A stretch of 64,000 nt of DNA from Odoribacter sp036657595 (GTDB taxonomy: Bacteria; Bacteroidota; Bacteroidia; Bacteroidales; Marinifilaceae), in the NCBI GenBank assembly GCA_036657595.1, contig JAVXFZ010000008.1, forward strand, positions 1 to 64,000, read 5' to 3'. This document shows, in pieces, positions 8,600 through 17,399 of this stretch. The position numbers were made by a program, and so were the translations under genes. Position 1 is the first letter of the stretch; every line of letters starts with the position of its first letter. The notes beneath the pieces were generated by a model, which saw only the letters and a list, made by a program, of their open reading frames with translations, was not told the DNA's origin and did no database searches.

Positions 8600-9559
8600 T
8601 TAATCGTAATGCATCGTTATTTTAGAACCATAATGCCGATCTTCCAGTTTTGTCGCTTCTGTGATGACGGCTTTGTCGCCTCCTTTTTCAACGAATGACA
8701 GACACGCCCGGATTTTAGGGGCCATACTGCCTTCGCCAAATGTACCGGCTTCAAGGTATTTCATTGTGTCTGCATAATCCAAAAACTCCAATATTTCTTG
8801 GGTGGGTTTGTGGAAGTCTTTATATATATAAGGTACGTCTGTCAAAATGTACAGTTCGTCTGCTTTCACACGAGCGCCGATCATTGCTGATGCTAAATCT
8901 TTGTCGATGACTCCTTCTAAAGGCTGTAACATATCGTCACCGTCTACATATACCGGAATGCCACCGCCACCGCCGGTGATGACGATGCTACCGGAACGGG
9001 CTATTTGTTCCACTAAGGCAGCATTTTTAAAATCTATTGGGGCAGGAGAGGGGACGACTCGTCTCCAGCCGCCTTCTACTTTGATTTCTTCTTTGAATAT
9101 CCAACCGTGTTCGGTCGATAATTTATTGGCTTCTTCTTGGGAATATATTTTGCCTACCCGTTTGGTCGGATTCTTCATAGCCGGATCGTTTTTGTCGACC
9201 ACTACTTGCGAGATCATTGATACAACATCGCGTTCTAAGTTGTATTTTTTCAAAATATTCCGCAGATTTCGTTCGATCATATATCCGATTTCTCCTTGTG
9301 AATATGCAACGCACATATCCAATGACATAGGAGGAAGTCCGTACATTTTCACACCGGCATCATCACTCATCAGGATGTTTCCGACCTGTGGTCCGTTGCC
9401 GTGAGTGATAATCAAATTGTATCCTTCTCGGACAAGATAGATCAGATTCTCCAGTGTTTCCCGGATATTCTGATTTTGTTCCTCTACGGTTCCTTTTTGA
9501 TTTCCCCGAAGGATAGCGTTTCCTCCCAACGCTACGACAGCTAATTTGGTCTCTTTCAT
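8600..9559 (-). CDS. arcC: Carbamate kinase
   Basis: Converts carbamoyl phosphate and ADP to carbamate and ATP, recovering energy from citrulline or agmatine breakdown. The start is taken at the ATG at 9557-9559 (MKETKLAVVALGGNAI), giving 319 residues; an upstream ATG at 9601 adds 14 atypical residues. The N-terminal ALGGNA, the HGNGPQVGN phosphate-binding loop and the GGGGGIPV block identify the amino-acid-kinase fold and the carbamate kinase family. It lies about 190 bp upstream of the carbamoyltransferase on the same strand. No arginine deiminase gene is nearby, so the source of carbamoyl phosphate is not shown here. Confidence 0.93.
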   Translation of the reverse strand: MKETKLAVVALGGNAILRGNQKGTVEEQNQNIRETLENLIYLVREGYNLIITHGNGPQVGNILMSDDAGVKMYGLPPMSLDMCVAYSQGEIGYMIERNLRNILKKYNLERDVVSMISQVVVDKNDPAMKNPTKRVGKIYSQEEANKLSTEHGWIFKEEIKVEGGWRRVVPSPAPIDFKNAALVEQIARSGSIVITGGGGGIPVYVDGDDMLQPLEGVIDKDLASAMIGARVKADELYILTDVPYIYKDFHKPTQEILEFLDYADTMKYLEAGTFGEGSMAPKIRACLSFVEKGGDKAVITEATKLEDRHYGSKITMHYD

Positions 9560-9904
9560 TATAATTATTTTAAATGATTCAAATGATTTTAAATCCTGCA
9601 TCGGTTATATTTTCTTTTTTTCATTTCTTCGGCAGGATTAAAAAACGTTTTTTAGCGATGTGATGATTCTTTTTCATCGACATCTTGTTGTACAAATTTA
9701 GAAAATTAAGCGCGAAAAAAAATAGCCAAATGACTATTTGTTGTGAATGTAAACAATTGAAAATCAAGTGTTGGTATAATTATTCCATTGATTTTTATAA
9801 TTATGCGGCGTAAAATGCCACATTAGGAGGCTGTTATGTAAAAATCAAGCGACACTCCGTATGATCCTTTATGGATGATTTTGGCATTTCCTTGTCATCT
9901 ATCT
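9560..9904. other. Noncoding gap, AT-rich
   Basis: This stretch between divergent arcC and the ftsB-like gene shows no supportable ORF. A small inverted repeat AAATAG/CTATTT lies near 9720-9739, in the presumed upstream region of arcC. The right part merges into the dispersed repeat described at 9905-10080. Confidence 0.5.
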
Positions 9905-10080
9905 CTTCGCTATTTAGCAAAAAGGATTCCATAAGCGTCTAAATAGCTTATACCGTACTTTTCGTTTCACTTTATACCGGCTTTAGAACTATTTTGAAAG
10001 CACTTTATGTAGGAATAGAGGTAGTGATGATGAGGTGTTTATAGGTGACGGTGGTGGCAAAAAGGATCGCCGGAATAGAA
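9905..10080 (-). repeat. Dispersed noncoding repeat, copy A
   Basis: The reverse complement of this stretch shares blocks in the same order with 39316-39500: CATAAAGTGCTT, then TTCAAAAT and TCTAAAG, then AAGTG-AAC, then TTTAGAC-CTTATGG and ATCCTTTTT. Copies differ by substitutions and small indels. Inside copy A, GCTATTTAG (9909-9917) and CTAAATAGC (9939-9947) form a perfect inverted repeat. It has no ORF and lies between divergent genes. Copy B is in the opposite orientation. Confidence 0.5.
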
Positions 10081-10154
10081 GTGAATGAAAATAGGGCTGT
10101 CTGTCATTTAAATATTAAACTTTTTTTCTGTTTTCTGCTTTTCGCTTTTTTTCT

Positions 10155-10162
10155 TATCTTTG
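10155..10162 (+). promoter_or_regulatory. -7 promoter element of the ftsB-ruvX-def group
   Basis: TATCTTTG matches the Bacteroidetes -7 consensus TAnnTTTG exactly. It ends only seven bases before the ATG at 10170, so the transcript may have almost no leader. No clear TTTG is seen 17-21 bases upstream. Confidence 0.45.
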
Positions 10163-10169
10163 CAAGCCT

Positions 10170-10484
10170 ATGGAGGAGAATGATAATAATACGAAACAAC
10201 GGCCTTTGTTCAGAACATTTATGAACAAATATACAGTCACGTTGCTTATTTTTGTCGTGTGGCTTGCTTTTTTTGATCGTAATAATTTGGTCGATAAGAT
10301 ACAATTACGTGGCAAGATCGCGACGTTGAAAAAGGAAAAGACTTATTATCAGGAGAAGATTGAGGAGGATAATCGTAAGATGAAAGAATTGCTCAGTAAT
10401 AAGCATAATTTGGAGAAGTTTGCCCGAGAGCAGTATTTGATGAAAAATCCGAATGAGGAAATCTTTGTAATTGTTAATGAATAA
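10170..10484 (+). CDS. FtsB/DivIC-family septum formation initiator
   Basis: The 104 residues have the FtsB/DivIC plan: a short basic cytoplasmic start, one membrane helix at about 21-36, a charged coiled coil at about 40-80, and a C-terminal FAREQYLMKNPNEE segment typical of the family. These proteins bridge FtsL and FtsQ in the divisome. FtsL (45.8 kb) and FtsQ (56.7 kb) are encoded in the dcw cluster of this window, so this gene supplies the missing partner from a distance. It overlaps the next gene (ruvX) by eight bases, indicating translational coupling. Confidence 0.85.
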   Translation: MEENDNNTKQRPLFRTFMNKYTVTLLIFVVWLAFFDRNNLVDKIQLRGKIATLKKEKTYYQEKIEEDNRKMKELLSNKHNLEKFAREQYLMKNPNEEIFVIVNE

Positions 10485-10917
10485 AGAGGTGGGAAGAATA
10501 CTGGCGATTGATTATGGAAAGAAGAGAGTAGGAGTAGCGGTCAGTGATCCGTCGGGAATCATTGCCACCGGTCTTCAAACGGTTGCCTCACACGAAATTC
10601 TTCTATTTCTTCAGCAGTATGTAGAGCGTGAAAAAGTAGATCTTTTTGTGGTGGGTCATCCGAAGCAAATGGACAATACTGATTCTGAATGTATGGTTTA
10701 TATTAAACCGTTTCTTCAGGGATTAAAGCGTCGATTTCCGAATATTCCGATCGTTATGTATGACGAACGGTTTACGTCGGTATTGGCTCACAGGGCACTG
10801 ATAGAAGGGGGCGCAAAGAAAAAGACACGACAGGATAAAGGCTTGGTTGATACGATGAGTGCGACGATTATACTGACTTCGTATATGGAGCAACAAAGAA
10901 ATTTGAAAATAGAATAA
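10477..10917 (+). CDS. ruvX: Putative pre-16S rRNA nuclease / RuvX (YqgF)
   Basis: YqgF-family RNase-H-fold nuclease, implicated in 16S rRNA 5'-end maturation and proposed earlier as a Holliday junction resolvase. The ATG at 10477 gives 146 residues; a TTG two codons upstream is less likely. The start ILAIDYGKKRVGVAVSD carries the first catalytic Asp, MYDERFTS the second acidic region, and VDTMSAT near the C terminus the last Asp. The start codon lies inside the end of the ftsB-like gene, so the two are cotranslated. Peptide deformylase follows 31 bp later. Confidence 0.92.
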   Translation: MNKEVGRILAIDYGKKRVGVAVSDPSGIIATGLQTVASHEILLFLQQYVEREKVDLFVVGHPKQMDNTDSECMVYIKPFLQGLKRRFPNIPIVMYDERFTSVLAHRALIEGGAKKKTRQDKGLVDTMSATIILTSYMEQQRNLKIE

Positions 10918-10948
10918 TATTATCATTAATTGTAAATTTGATATATCT

Positions 10949-11503
10949 ATGTTTTTACCAATAGTTGTTTATGGACATCCGATATTACGAAAAACGGCAG
11001 AGAATATTTCGATGGATTATCCGGAGTTGGATAAGTTTATTCGGGATCTGTTTTATACGATGGATGAAGCCGATGGTGTAGGTTTGGCAGCTCCTCAGGT
11101 GGGACGTAGTATCAGAGTTTTTACTGTTGACGGGGATGCTTTTGAAGAAGTTGATCCGGAGTGTAAGGGGTTTCGTAAAGTGTTTATCAATGCGCAGATC
11201 ACTGAGCGGTGGGGCGAAGAGGTGTGTCGCAATGAAGGATGTCTGAGCGTTCCGGGGATACACGAGGATGTGAAGCGGCAAGATCATATCCGAATCAGTT
11301 ATATGGATGAGAAGGGGCAGCAGTTGGAGGAGGAGTATTCGGGCATAAAGGCTTGGATTATTCAGCATGAATACGATCATTTGGAGGGCGTTTTGTTTAC
11401 CGATCATCTTTCGGGTTTGAAAAAGAGGATATTGAAAAATAAGCTCAGTAATATCAGTCTCGGAAAGTTTAAGGCTACTTATCGCATTATTTTACCTAAA
11501 TAA
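10949..11503 (+). CDS. def: Peptide deformylase
   Basis: Removes the formyl group from the N-terminal methionine of new proteins, a metal-dependent cytoplasmic enzyme. The 184 residues carry all three family motifs: GVGLAAPQVG at 43-52, EGCLSVP at 96-102 and QHEYDHLEG at 139-147, giving the Cys and two His metal ligands and the catalytic Glu/Gln. Length is normal. It is third in a plus-strand group after the ftsB-like gene and ruvX; the comEC gene follows after about 120 bp. Confidence 0.96.
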   Translation: MFLPIVVYGHPILRKTAENISMDYPELDKFIRDLFYTMDEADGVGLAAPQVGRSIRVFTVDGDAFEEVDPECKGFRKVFINAQITERWGEEVCRNEGCLSVPGIHEDVKRQDHIRISYMDEKGQQLEEEYSGIKAWIIQHEYDHLEGVLFTDHLSGLKKRILKNKLSNISLGKFKATYRIILPK

Positions 11504-11576
11504 TTTGTCCGGGGAAAGGTGCTGTCATTGGAAATAATTTTGTAATTTTCACGAAATTATTTTCAACGATTTATTT

Positions 11577-13522
11577 ATGCGTGTGTAGATTTTAATTTTA
11601 AATATCCTTTTCTATACCTGCTGGCAGCATTGGTTGTAGGAATCCTGAGCAATGACGATGGCGCATTGCCGGTGGAATGTTTTTATGTATCGCTGGCATT
11701 TTCATTTTTTCTTTTCTTTTCCGGAATTCGTCGAATTTGGGTGGATTTATGCTTTTTGTTTACGCTGTTTTGTTGTGGACAGTTGGTTTCATCGGTTCCT
11801 TCTTTTTTACCGAATCCGGAGACGGTGTATTTTTTGAAAAGCCGTTGTGAGGAGCAATTGCCGCATCACAATTATATTCTTTCCGTTGGGGGTCAGAAAT
11901 TTTATTTGAGCCGTTTTTATGTGGATCGTATGGAGTTGCAGCCCGGTGATTCGCTTTGTTTTCGGAGCAAGTTATTCCCTCTTTTAGAGAATGCCAATCC
12001 CGGTGAGTTTAGTTATGCGCGTTATTTGAAACAGCAGGGTGTACGGGCTCGCGTTGTTCCTGTGACGGATTTGGAGCGGACGGGGCATTCTCATACGATT
12101 TATTCTTTTTTCAATCATTTGCGTGAGAATTTGTTGGCAAAGACGGCTGTTTTGGTAAAGGATTCTTTGTCGCGCAGGTTGATTGATGCTTTGTGTTTGG
12201 GATATAGGAATGATTTGGACAGTGAATTGCAGGATTTGTTTGTTTCGACGGGGACGGTGCATTTGCTTTCGGTTTCAGGTCTGCATACGGGAGCTATTTA
12301 TTTGTTGCTTTTGTTTGTTTTTAAGCAGATGGGGTGTAGGGGTCGGAAAAGTGAATGGGCGGTGATTCCGTTGCTTTGGGGATATGCTTGTTTGACGGGT
12401 TTGTCGCCTTCTGTGATTCGGGCGGCAACTATTTTGTCGTTTATCACTGTCGGGAAGATGTTTTGCCGGACGAATACGGCTTTAAATTCGGTGGCTGCCG
12501 CCGCTTTTTTCTCTTTGCTGATTCAGCCATCGGCTATTTATTCGCTGAGTTTTTTGATGTCGTATGCCGCTTATTCGGGTATTGTTCTTCTTTATCCTTT
12601 TTTATTTCGCTTGCCCGGAAGGTTGCCGCCACTTGTCTCTAAAGTGTATGCCTGTTGTTGTGTCACGATTGCCGCGCAGTTGCCGACGTTGCCGATTAGT
12701 GCTTTTTATTTTCATACGATTAATATCAATGGTTTTTTGGCAAATATGGTGGCTGTGCCTCTTTCGACTGTTCTTTTGTATAGTGCCGCTGTTTTGTTGG
12801 TTTTACCTGTTTTTGTCGGTCAATTTTTGGTCCCTGTCGTTGAAGGTATGAGTCGGTTGTTGGTTGGTTTTTTGCATTTTTTTGAGCCGTTTAGTCTGAA
12901 TGTCTGTGATGTATATCCTTCTCCTTTTGCCATTTTCCTTTTGTATTTTTGTTTGATTTTTGTTAGTTTTTTTTTGATGTATCCGCAGCGTATCTGGCGG
13001 GTGGGAGCGATTGTTTCTCTGTCGTTGTTGTTGGTTTGTTTGATTACGACGAATTTAGTTGTGGGGTCTCGTCGGGAGATGGTGGTGTTTCATATTCGCC
13101 AACAATCTGTTGTTTTGTTGAATGATGGTGGATGTTATAGTTTTTTGAAAGTGACTGTTCCGGTACCTACTGTTGCTTTTCCTTATATTCGGCAAAATAA
13201 GTTGGAAGCTTTGCCGGCGCATAGGGGTTTGTTGGCTGACTTTTTGTTTCAGGATAATTTTTATCTTCACGAGCAGGATACTATTTTGATTGCGGATCGG
13301 GTGCATTGTGTTTATAAAGCCTGTCATATTTTGATTGTTACTGATAATCTGTTGCCTGCCGTCGTATTTAAAAATTGTTCGGATGGTTTTCCATCGCAGA
13401 TTGTTGTAGATGGATCGAATGGTGTATTTCAGGTGTCGAAATGGAAAACGTTTTGCGAACAAAGTCGTATTACATTTTTCAGTACAGCGGAATGTGGCAG
13501 TATAAAGCTCTCCTTAAAATAA
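11577..13522 (+). pseudogene. comEC: ComEC/Rec2-family DNA uptake channel, start apparently frameshifted
   Basis: ComEC forms the inner-membrane channel for incoming single-stranded DNA in natural transformation. The main frame runs to 13522 with N-terminal DUF4131-like and central competence domains: many membrane helices, the HLLSVSGLHTG motif and LSPSVIRAA. The C-terminal part is short without a recognisable metallo-hydrolase His cluster. The first usable start in this frame is a TTG at 11630, but the frame is open upstream and reads KYPFLYLLAALVVGIL, a typical ComEC N terminus. The ATG at 11577 reads ATG CGT GTG TAG; removing one GT from GTGTGT (11581-11586) joins it in frame as MRVDFNFKYPF. 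So there may be a 2-bp frameshift, sequencing error or phase-variable start; 11630 could still give a shorter protein of 630 residues. Confidence 0.75.
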
Positions 13523-13557
13523 ATTGAGCGTTTCTGTCGTTATCCTATAATTTTAGC

Positions 13558-13565
13558 TAATTTTG
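13558..13565 (+). promoter_or_regulatory. Candidate -7 element for trkA
   Basis: TAATTTTG matches TAnnTTTG, about 130 bases before the trkA ATG. No good -33 partner was seen. The position after the comEC stop suggests a separate transcript for trkA-trkH. Confidence 0.35.
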
Positions 13566-13693
13566 CCATTAAATAGATAAGTAGCGCCAATGAATGATTG
13601 CGGTATTTTGATGTTTTTAATAGCTTTTTTTTAATAGCTTAGAAAAGTAGTAAATAAGTCAATGGACTTTAAACACCAAAAATTTCGTTAAAA

Positions 13694-15034
13694 ATGAATA
13701 TTGTTATCGCCGGAGCCGGAGCCGTTGGAACACATTTGGCTAAAATGCTTAGCCGGCAAGAGCATAATATTATGTTGATTGATTCGGATCAGGAAAAGTT
13801 GGAGGATTTGGAAAGTGAGATCGACATTCTTTCTATTGTGGGTTCTTGTACTTCTATTGGTGCATTGAAAGATGCGGAAGTGGGGAAGTGTGATTTATAT
13901 ATTGCTGTCAATTCGTTGGAGGATCAAAATATAAATTCTGCGATTTTGGCAAAGAAATTAGGGGCGAAAAGGACGATTGCGCGGGTGAATAATAGTGAGT
14001 ATCTGGAAACGGAAAATGCGGAATATCTCCGTTCTATTGGGATTGATTCGTTGATTTATCCCGAGCGGTTGGCAGCGGAGGAGATTGTTGCTTCGCTGAA
14101 GCAGATCGGATCGCGGCAGATGCACGAGTTTTCTGACGGGCGTCTGCAATTAGTCGGGATCAAGTTGTGGGATAATGCGCTGATTTTAAATCATACTTTG
14201 ATTAAGATGGCGGAGATATATGGAGCAGATCAATTTCGAATTGTTGCGATCAAACGTCAGAATCGTACGATCATACCGAGAGGTAATGATGGGTTGCAAT
14301 ATGGCGACTTGGTTTTTATTGTGACGCGTCCTTCGTATATTCCCAATGTGTTTGAACTTTGCGGGAAGGAGCAGTTTGAGATTAAAAATATTGTGATCGT
14401 TGGGGCATCGCGGATTGGTATTAAGACCGCTTCTTTGCTTGAAAAACATTATAATGTAAAGATTATTGAGAAGGATCGGGAGAAGTGTATTCAGTTGGCT
14501 GATAAGTTGAAATCGACTTTGGTGATTAATGGGGATGGACGTGATTTGACTCTTTTGCGGGAGGAGGGAATTAAGAACATTGATGCATTTATCAGTTTGA
14601 CGGGTTCTTCGGAAACGAATATTTTGTCTTGTTTGTTGGCGAAGAAGATGGGGGTGAAGAAGAGTGTGGCAGAGGTGGAAAATATTGATTATATTGATTT
14701 GGCGGAGAATATTGGTATCGGCACGTTGGTGAATACGAAATTGATCGCTGCTTCTCATATTTATCGTTATACGATGAATGTTGATGTGAAGCATTTGAAG
14801 TTTTTGACTTTTTCGGAGGCGGAAGTCTTTGAGTTGGAAGCGCAGCCCGGTTCTAAAATTACTCGCCATCCGTTGCAAGATATTCATTTTCCGGATGACG
14901 CGACTGTCGGAGGTGTGTTTCGGGGAGATGAAACGCTCATTGCCAAGGGTGATGTGCAGATACAGGCAGGCGATAATGTGGTTATTTTTGCTTTACAGAG
15001 TGCTGTAAAGAAAGTGATTAAATATTTTCAGTAG
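13694..15034 (+). CDS. trkA: Trk potassium uptake protein TrkA, two RCK domains
   Basis: Cytoplasmic gating subunit that binds NAD(H) and nucleotides and controls the TrkH potassium channel. The 446 residues contain two RCK-N Rossmann units, GAGAVGTHLA near residue 7 and GASRIGIKTA near residue 237, each followed by an RCK-C domain. Length matches the tandem-RCK TrkA type. The channel subunit trkH follows after 62 bp on the same strand, so the pair forms a potassium uptake operon. The gene is strongly G/T-rich on its coding strand, like its neighbours. Confidence 0.95.
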   Translation: MNIVIAGAGAVGTHLAKMLSRQEHNIMLIDSDQEKLEDLESEIDILSIVGSCTSIGALKDAEVGKCDLYIAVNSLEDQNINSAILAKKLGAKRTIARVNNSEYLETENAEYLRSIGIDSLIYPERLAAEEIVASLKQIGSRQMHEFSDGRLQLVGIKLWDNALILNHTLIKMAEIYGADQFRIVAIKRQNRTIIPRGNDGLQYGDLVFIVTRPSYIPNVFELCGKEQFEIKNIVIVGASRIGIKTASLLEKHYNVKIIEKDREKCIQLADKLKSTLVINGDGRDLTLLREEGIKNIDAFISLTGSSETNILSCLLAKKMGVKKSVAEVENIDYIDLAENIGIGTLVNTKLIAASHIYRYTMNVDVKHLKFLTFSEAEVFELEAQPGSKITRHPLQDIHFPDDATVGGVFRGDETLIAKGDVQIQAGDNVVIFALQSAVKKVIKYFQ

Positions 15035-15096
15035 TTTCCCGTGTGAGTAGAAACGGAATGTGCTGATAGAAATTATAAATTGATTTATTTCCGGAA

Positions 15097-16548
15097 ATGA
15101 TAAACTTTCGTTTCATCGTCAATCTGATGGGAAGACTCTTGCTCGTGGAGAGTGTCTTTTTGTCGTTGTGTATAGTTATTGCTTTGTTGTATGGGGAATC
15201 GGATACGATGGCATTTTTGTATGCTACCCTTATTACGATGGGTGCAGGGGGATGCCTGATTTTGGGTGTGAATATTAAGGATCGGGTATTGGCAAAGAAA
15301 GACGGTTATTTTATGGTGACGATGGTGTGGGTGGTTTTTTCGCTGTTTGGTGCTTTGCCTTTTATGCTGGGAGGGACGATTCCGTCTTTTGTGGATGCCT
15401 TTTTTGAAACGATGTCCGGTTTTACGACTACCGGTTCGTCGATATTGACGAATGTGGAGGCTTTACCGCACGCTACTCTTTTTTGGCGTTCTTTGACGCA
15501 ATGGTTGGGTGGATTAGGGATTATTATGTTGTTTATCGCTATTCTTCCCAGCTTGGGAATAGAGGGGCGTGATTTGTATGTGGCGGAGGTGACCGGACCT
15601 ACGCATAGTAAATCGTCTTTTACTTTTGCTGCTACTGCCCGTAGGATGTGGGTGCTTTATACTGTTATGACTGTTCTCCAAACGGTTCTGTTGATGTTTG
15701 GAGGGATGGATTTATTCGATAGTGTTTGTCATTCTTTTGCGAGTATGGCAACGGGAGGATTCTCTACGAAGCAGGATAGTGTGGGATATTGGGATTCTGC
15801 TTATATTCAGTATGTGATCGTTGTGTTTATGTTTTTGGCGGGAAGTAATTTTGGTCTGCTGTATGCAGCTTTTGCACGGGGAGCTTGGCAGAAATTATTC
15901 AAGGATCGGGAGTTTCAGCTTTATTTTATGATTGCAGCTGTTGCCAGTGTGGTGATCGGTGGCGGATTGTATTTTACGGGTTGGGGAGATGCGGAAAAGA
16001 GTTTCCGGGATGCTATCTTTCAGGTTGTCACGTTGATGACGACGACCGGATTTGCTACTGCCGATTATTTGTTGTGGCCTCCTTTGTTGGGAATGATTCT
16101 GCTTTTACTGTTTTTTATAGGTGCTTCTGCCGGTTCCACTTCCGGTGGTATTAAGGTGGTTCGGGTGTATCTGTTGTTTAAGAATTCATTTGGTGAATTA
16201 AAGCGGATCATTCATCCCAATGCGATTATTAATGTGAAATATAATAATAAGACTGTCCATCCCAATGTGATGACGGGTATTATGGGCTTTGGAATTTTGT
16301 TTATGATTATCTTTACGATTAGTAGTTTGATTATGACGCTTTTTACGGAAGATATTATGACAGCGTGTAGTGCGGTGATTACGAGTATGAGTAATGTCGG
16401 TCCGGCTTTCGGCAGTCTTGGACCGATGGATAATTTTTCGCAATTGGACGATTTTGCTAAAATTTTTCTGGCAATCCTGATGTTAGTGGGGCGTTTGGAG
16501 ATCTTTACGGTGATGGTGTTGTTCACTAAATCGTTCTGGAGGAAATAG
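15097..16548 (+). CDS. trkH: Trk potassium uptake channel TrkH
   Basis: Membrane channel subunit for potassium import, gated by TrkA. The 483 residues show four pore-loop repeats with selectivity-filter regions near TMSGFTTTGSS, ATGGFSTK, TTTGFATAD and SMSNVGPAFG. Multiple hydrophobic helices span the protein, and GASAGSTSGGIK is a family block before the last pore repeat. Length matches TrkH. It follows trkA closely and is the likely last gene of the operon, with a 64-bp gap before a DUF4251 gene. Confidence 0.95.
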   Translation: MINFRFIVNLMGRLLLVESVFLSLCIVIALLYGESDTMAFLYATLITMGAGGCLILGVNIKDRVLAKKDGYFMVTMVWVVFSLFGALPFMLGGTIPSFVDAFFETMSGFTTTGSSILTNVEALPHATLFWRSLTQWLGGLGIIMLFIAILPSLGIEGRDLYVAEVTGPTHSKSSFTFAATARRMWVLYTVMTVLQTVLLMFGGMDLFDSVCHSFASMATGGFSTKQDSVGYWDSAYIQYVIVVFMFLAGSNFGLLYAAFARGAWQKLFKDREFQLYFMIAAVASVVIGGGLYFTGWGDAEKSFRDAIFQVVTLMTTTGFATADYLLWPPLLGMILLLLFFIGASAGSTSGGIKVVRVYLLFKNSFGELKRIIHPNAIINVKYNNKTVHPNVMTGIMGFGILFMIIFTISSLIMTLFTEDIMTACSAVITSMSNVGPAFGSLGPMDNFSQLDDFAKIFLAILMLVGRLEIFTVMVLFTKSFWRK

Positions 16549-16612
16549 GGCGATGGATGTAAACATTGTCTTTGGGTTTGACGTATAAAAAGGGACATTC
16601 ATATTTACGAAT

Positions 16613-17137
16613 ATGCGACGAATCAGTCTTTTATGGGTAGGGATGTTTTTTTTATTTTTGTCTGCCAATGCTCAGCATTTGCAGCCGATCACTCAGTTTG
16701 CTGTGATTCGGCAGTTGGTCGATGCTAATCGTTTTGAAATGAGCTATACGATTGCAACCACCCATTATACTTTTTCTCTTCAGTCAACCACTCCTTATAG
16801 CGATCAGAATATTCGAATCGCTCAGGATAGTGCTTTTATTATCATTCAAGACAGTGTTGCTGCCGGTTATCTTCCTTATTTCGGAACCGGTTATTCGATG
16901 CCGCAAACGGGGGCTAAGGGGATTGTTTTTAGTAATAAAATGCAGGATTTGACAAAATCGCTCAAGGGAAGGGGAAGGCGACAATCCATAGCTTATCAAT
17001 TTTCTGTGGTGGGTAAAAATGATACCTATAAAGTCAGTATAGATATTCGGAGTAACGGACAGTGCTATCTTTTTATTAATAGTCTTCGGCGTAGTCCTAT
17101 TTCATATATAGGGCAGGTGGTTGAAAAAGTTCAATAA
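16613..17137 (+). CDS. DUF4251 family exported protein
   Basis: The 174 residues begin with a signal peptide (hydrophobic 6-19, cleavage near SANAQ). The mature part carries blocks I associate with DUF4251: an NRFEMSY-like strand, SVAAGYLPYFGTGYS and TGAKGIVFS. The family is found in Bacteroidetes and has no established function; it is probably periplasmic or surface-exposed and beta-rich. It lies downstream of trkH but is not obviously related to potassium uptake. No downstream partner: a 262-bp AT-rich gap follows. Confidence 0.75.
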   Translation: MRRISLLWVGMFFLFLSANAQHLQPITQFAVIRQLVDANRFEMSYTIATTHYTFSLQSTTPYSDQNIRIAQDSAFIIIQDSVAAGYLPYFGTGYSMPQTGAKGIVFSNKMQDLTKSLKGRGRRQSIAYQFSVVGKNDTYKVSIDIRSNGQCYLFINSLRRSPISYIGQVVEKVQ

Positions 17138-17399
17138 GATAGCGGACAGCGGTGGTTGCTATTTTTTATTTATTCATAGAGGATAAAATCTATCTGATGG
17201 AGGATTTGAGGGTTGTGATTGTAAAAAAAATAAAATGAATAGTTAAAATAGAAGTTAGAAATACCACACCATCAGGGCATACCGATTAGTCTGCTAAAAA
17301 AGGTTTTTATAAATCATTTTTTTTATGTAATCTTGCAAATTAAATCGTGTGCGAATTTTTGAAAAGGAGTCACATTAATTATTAATAAAAAATTTTACT

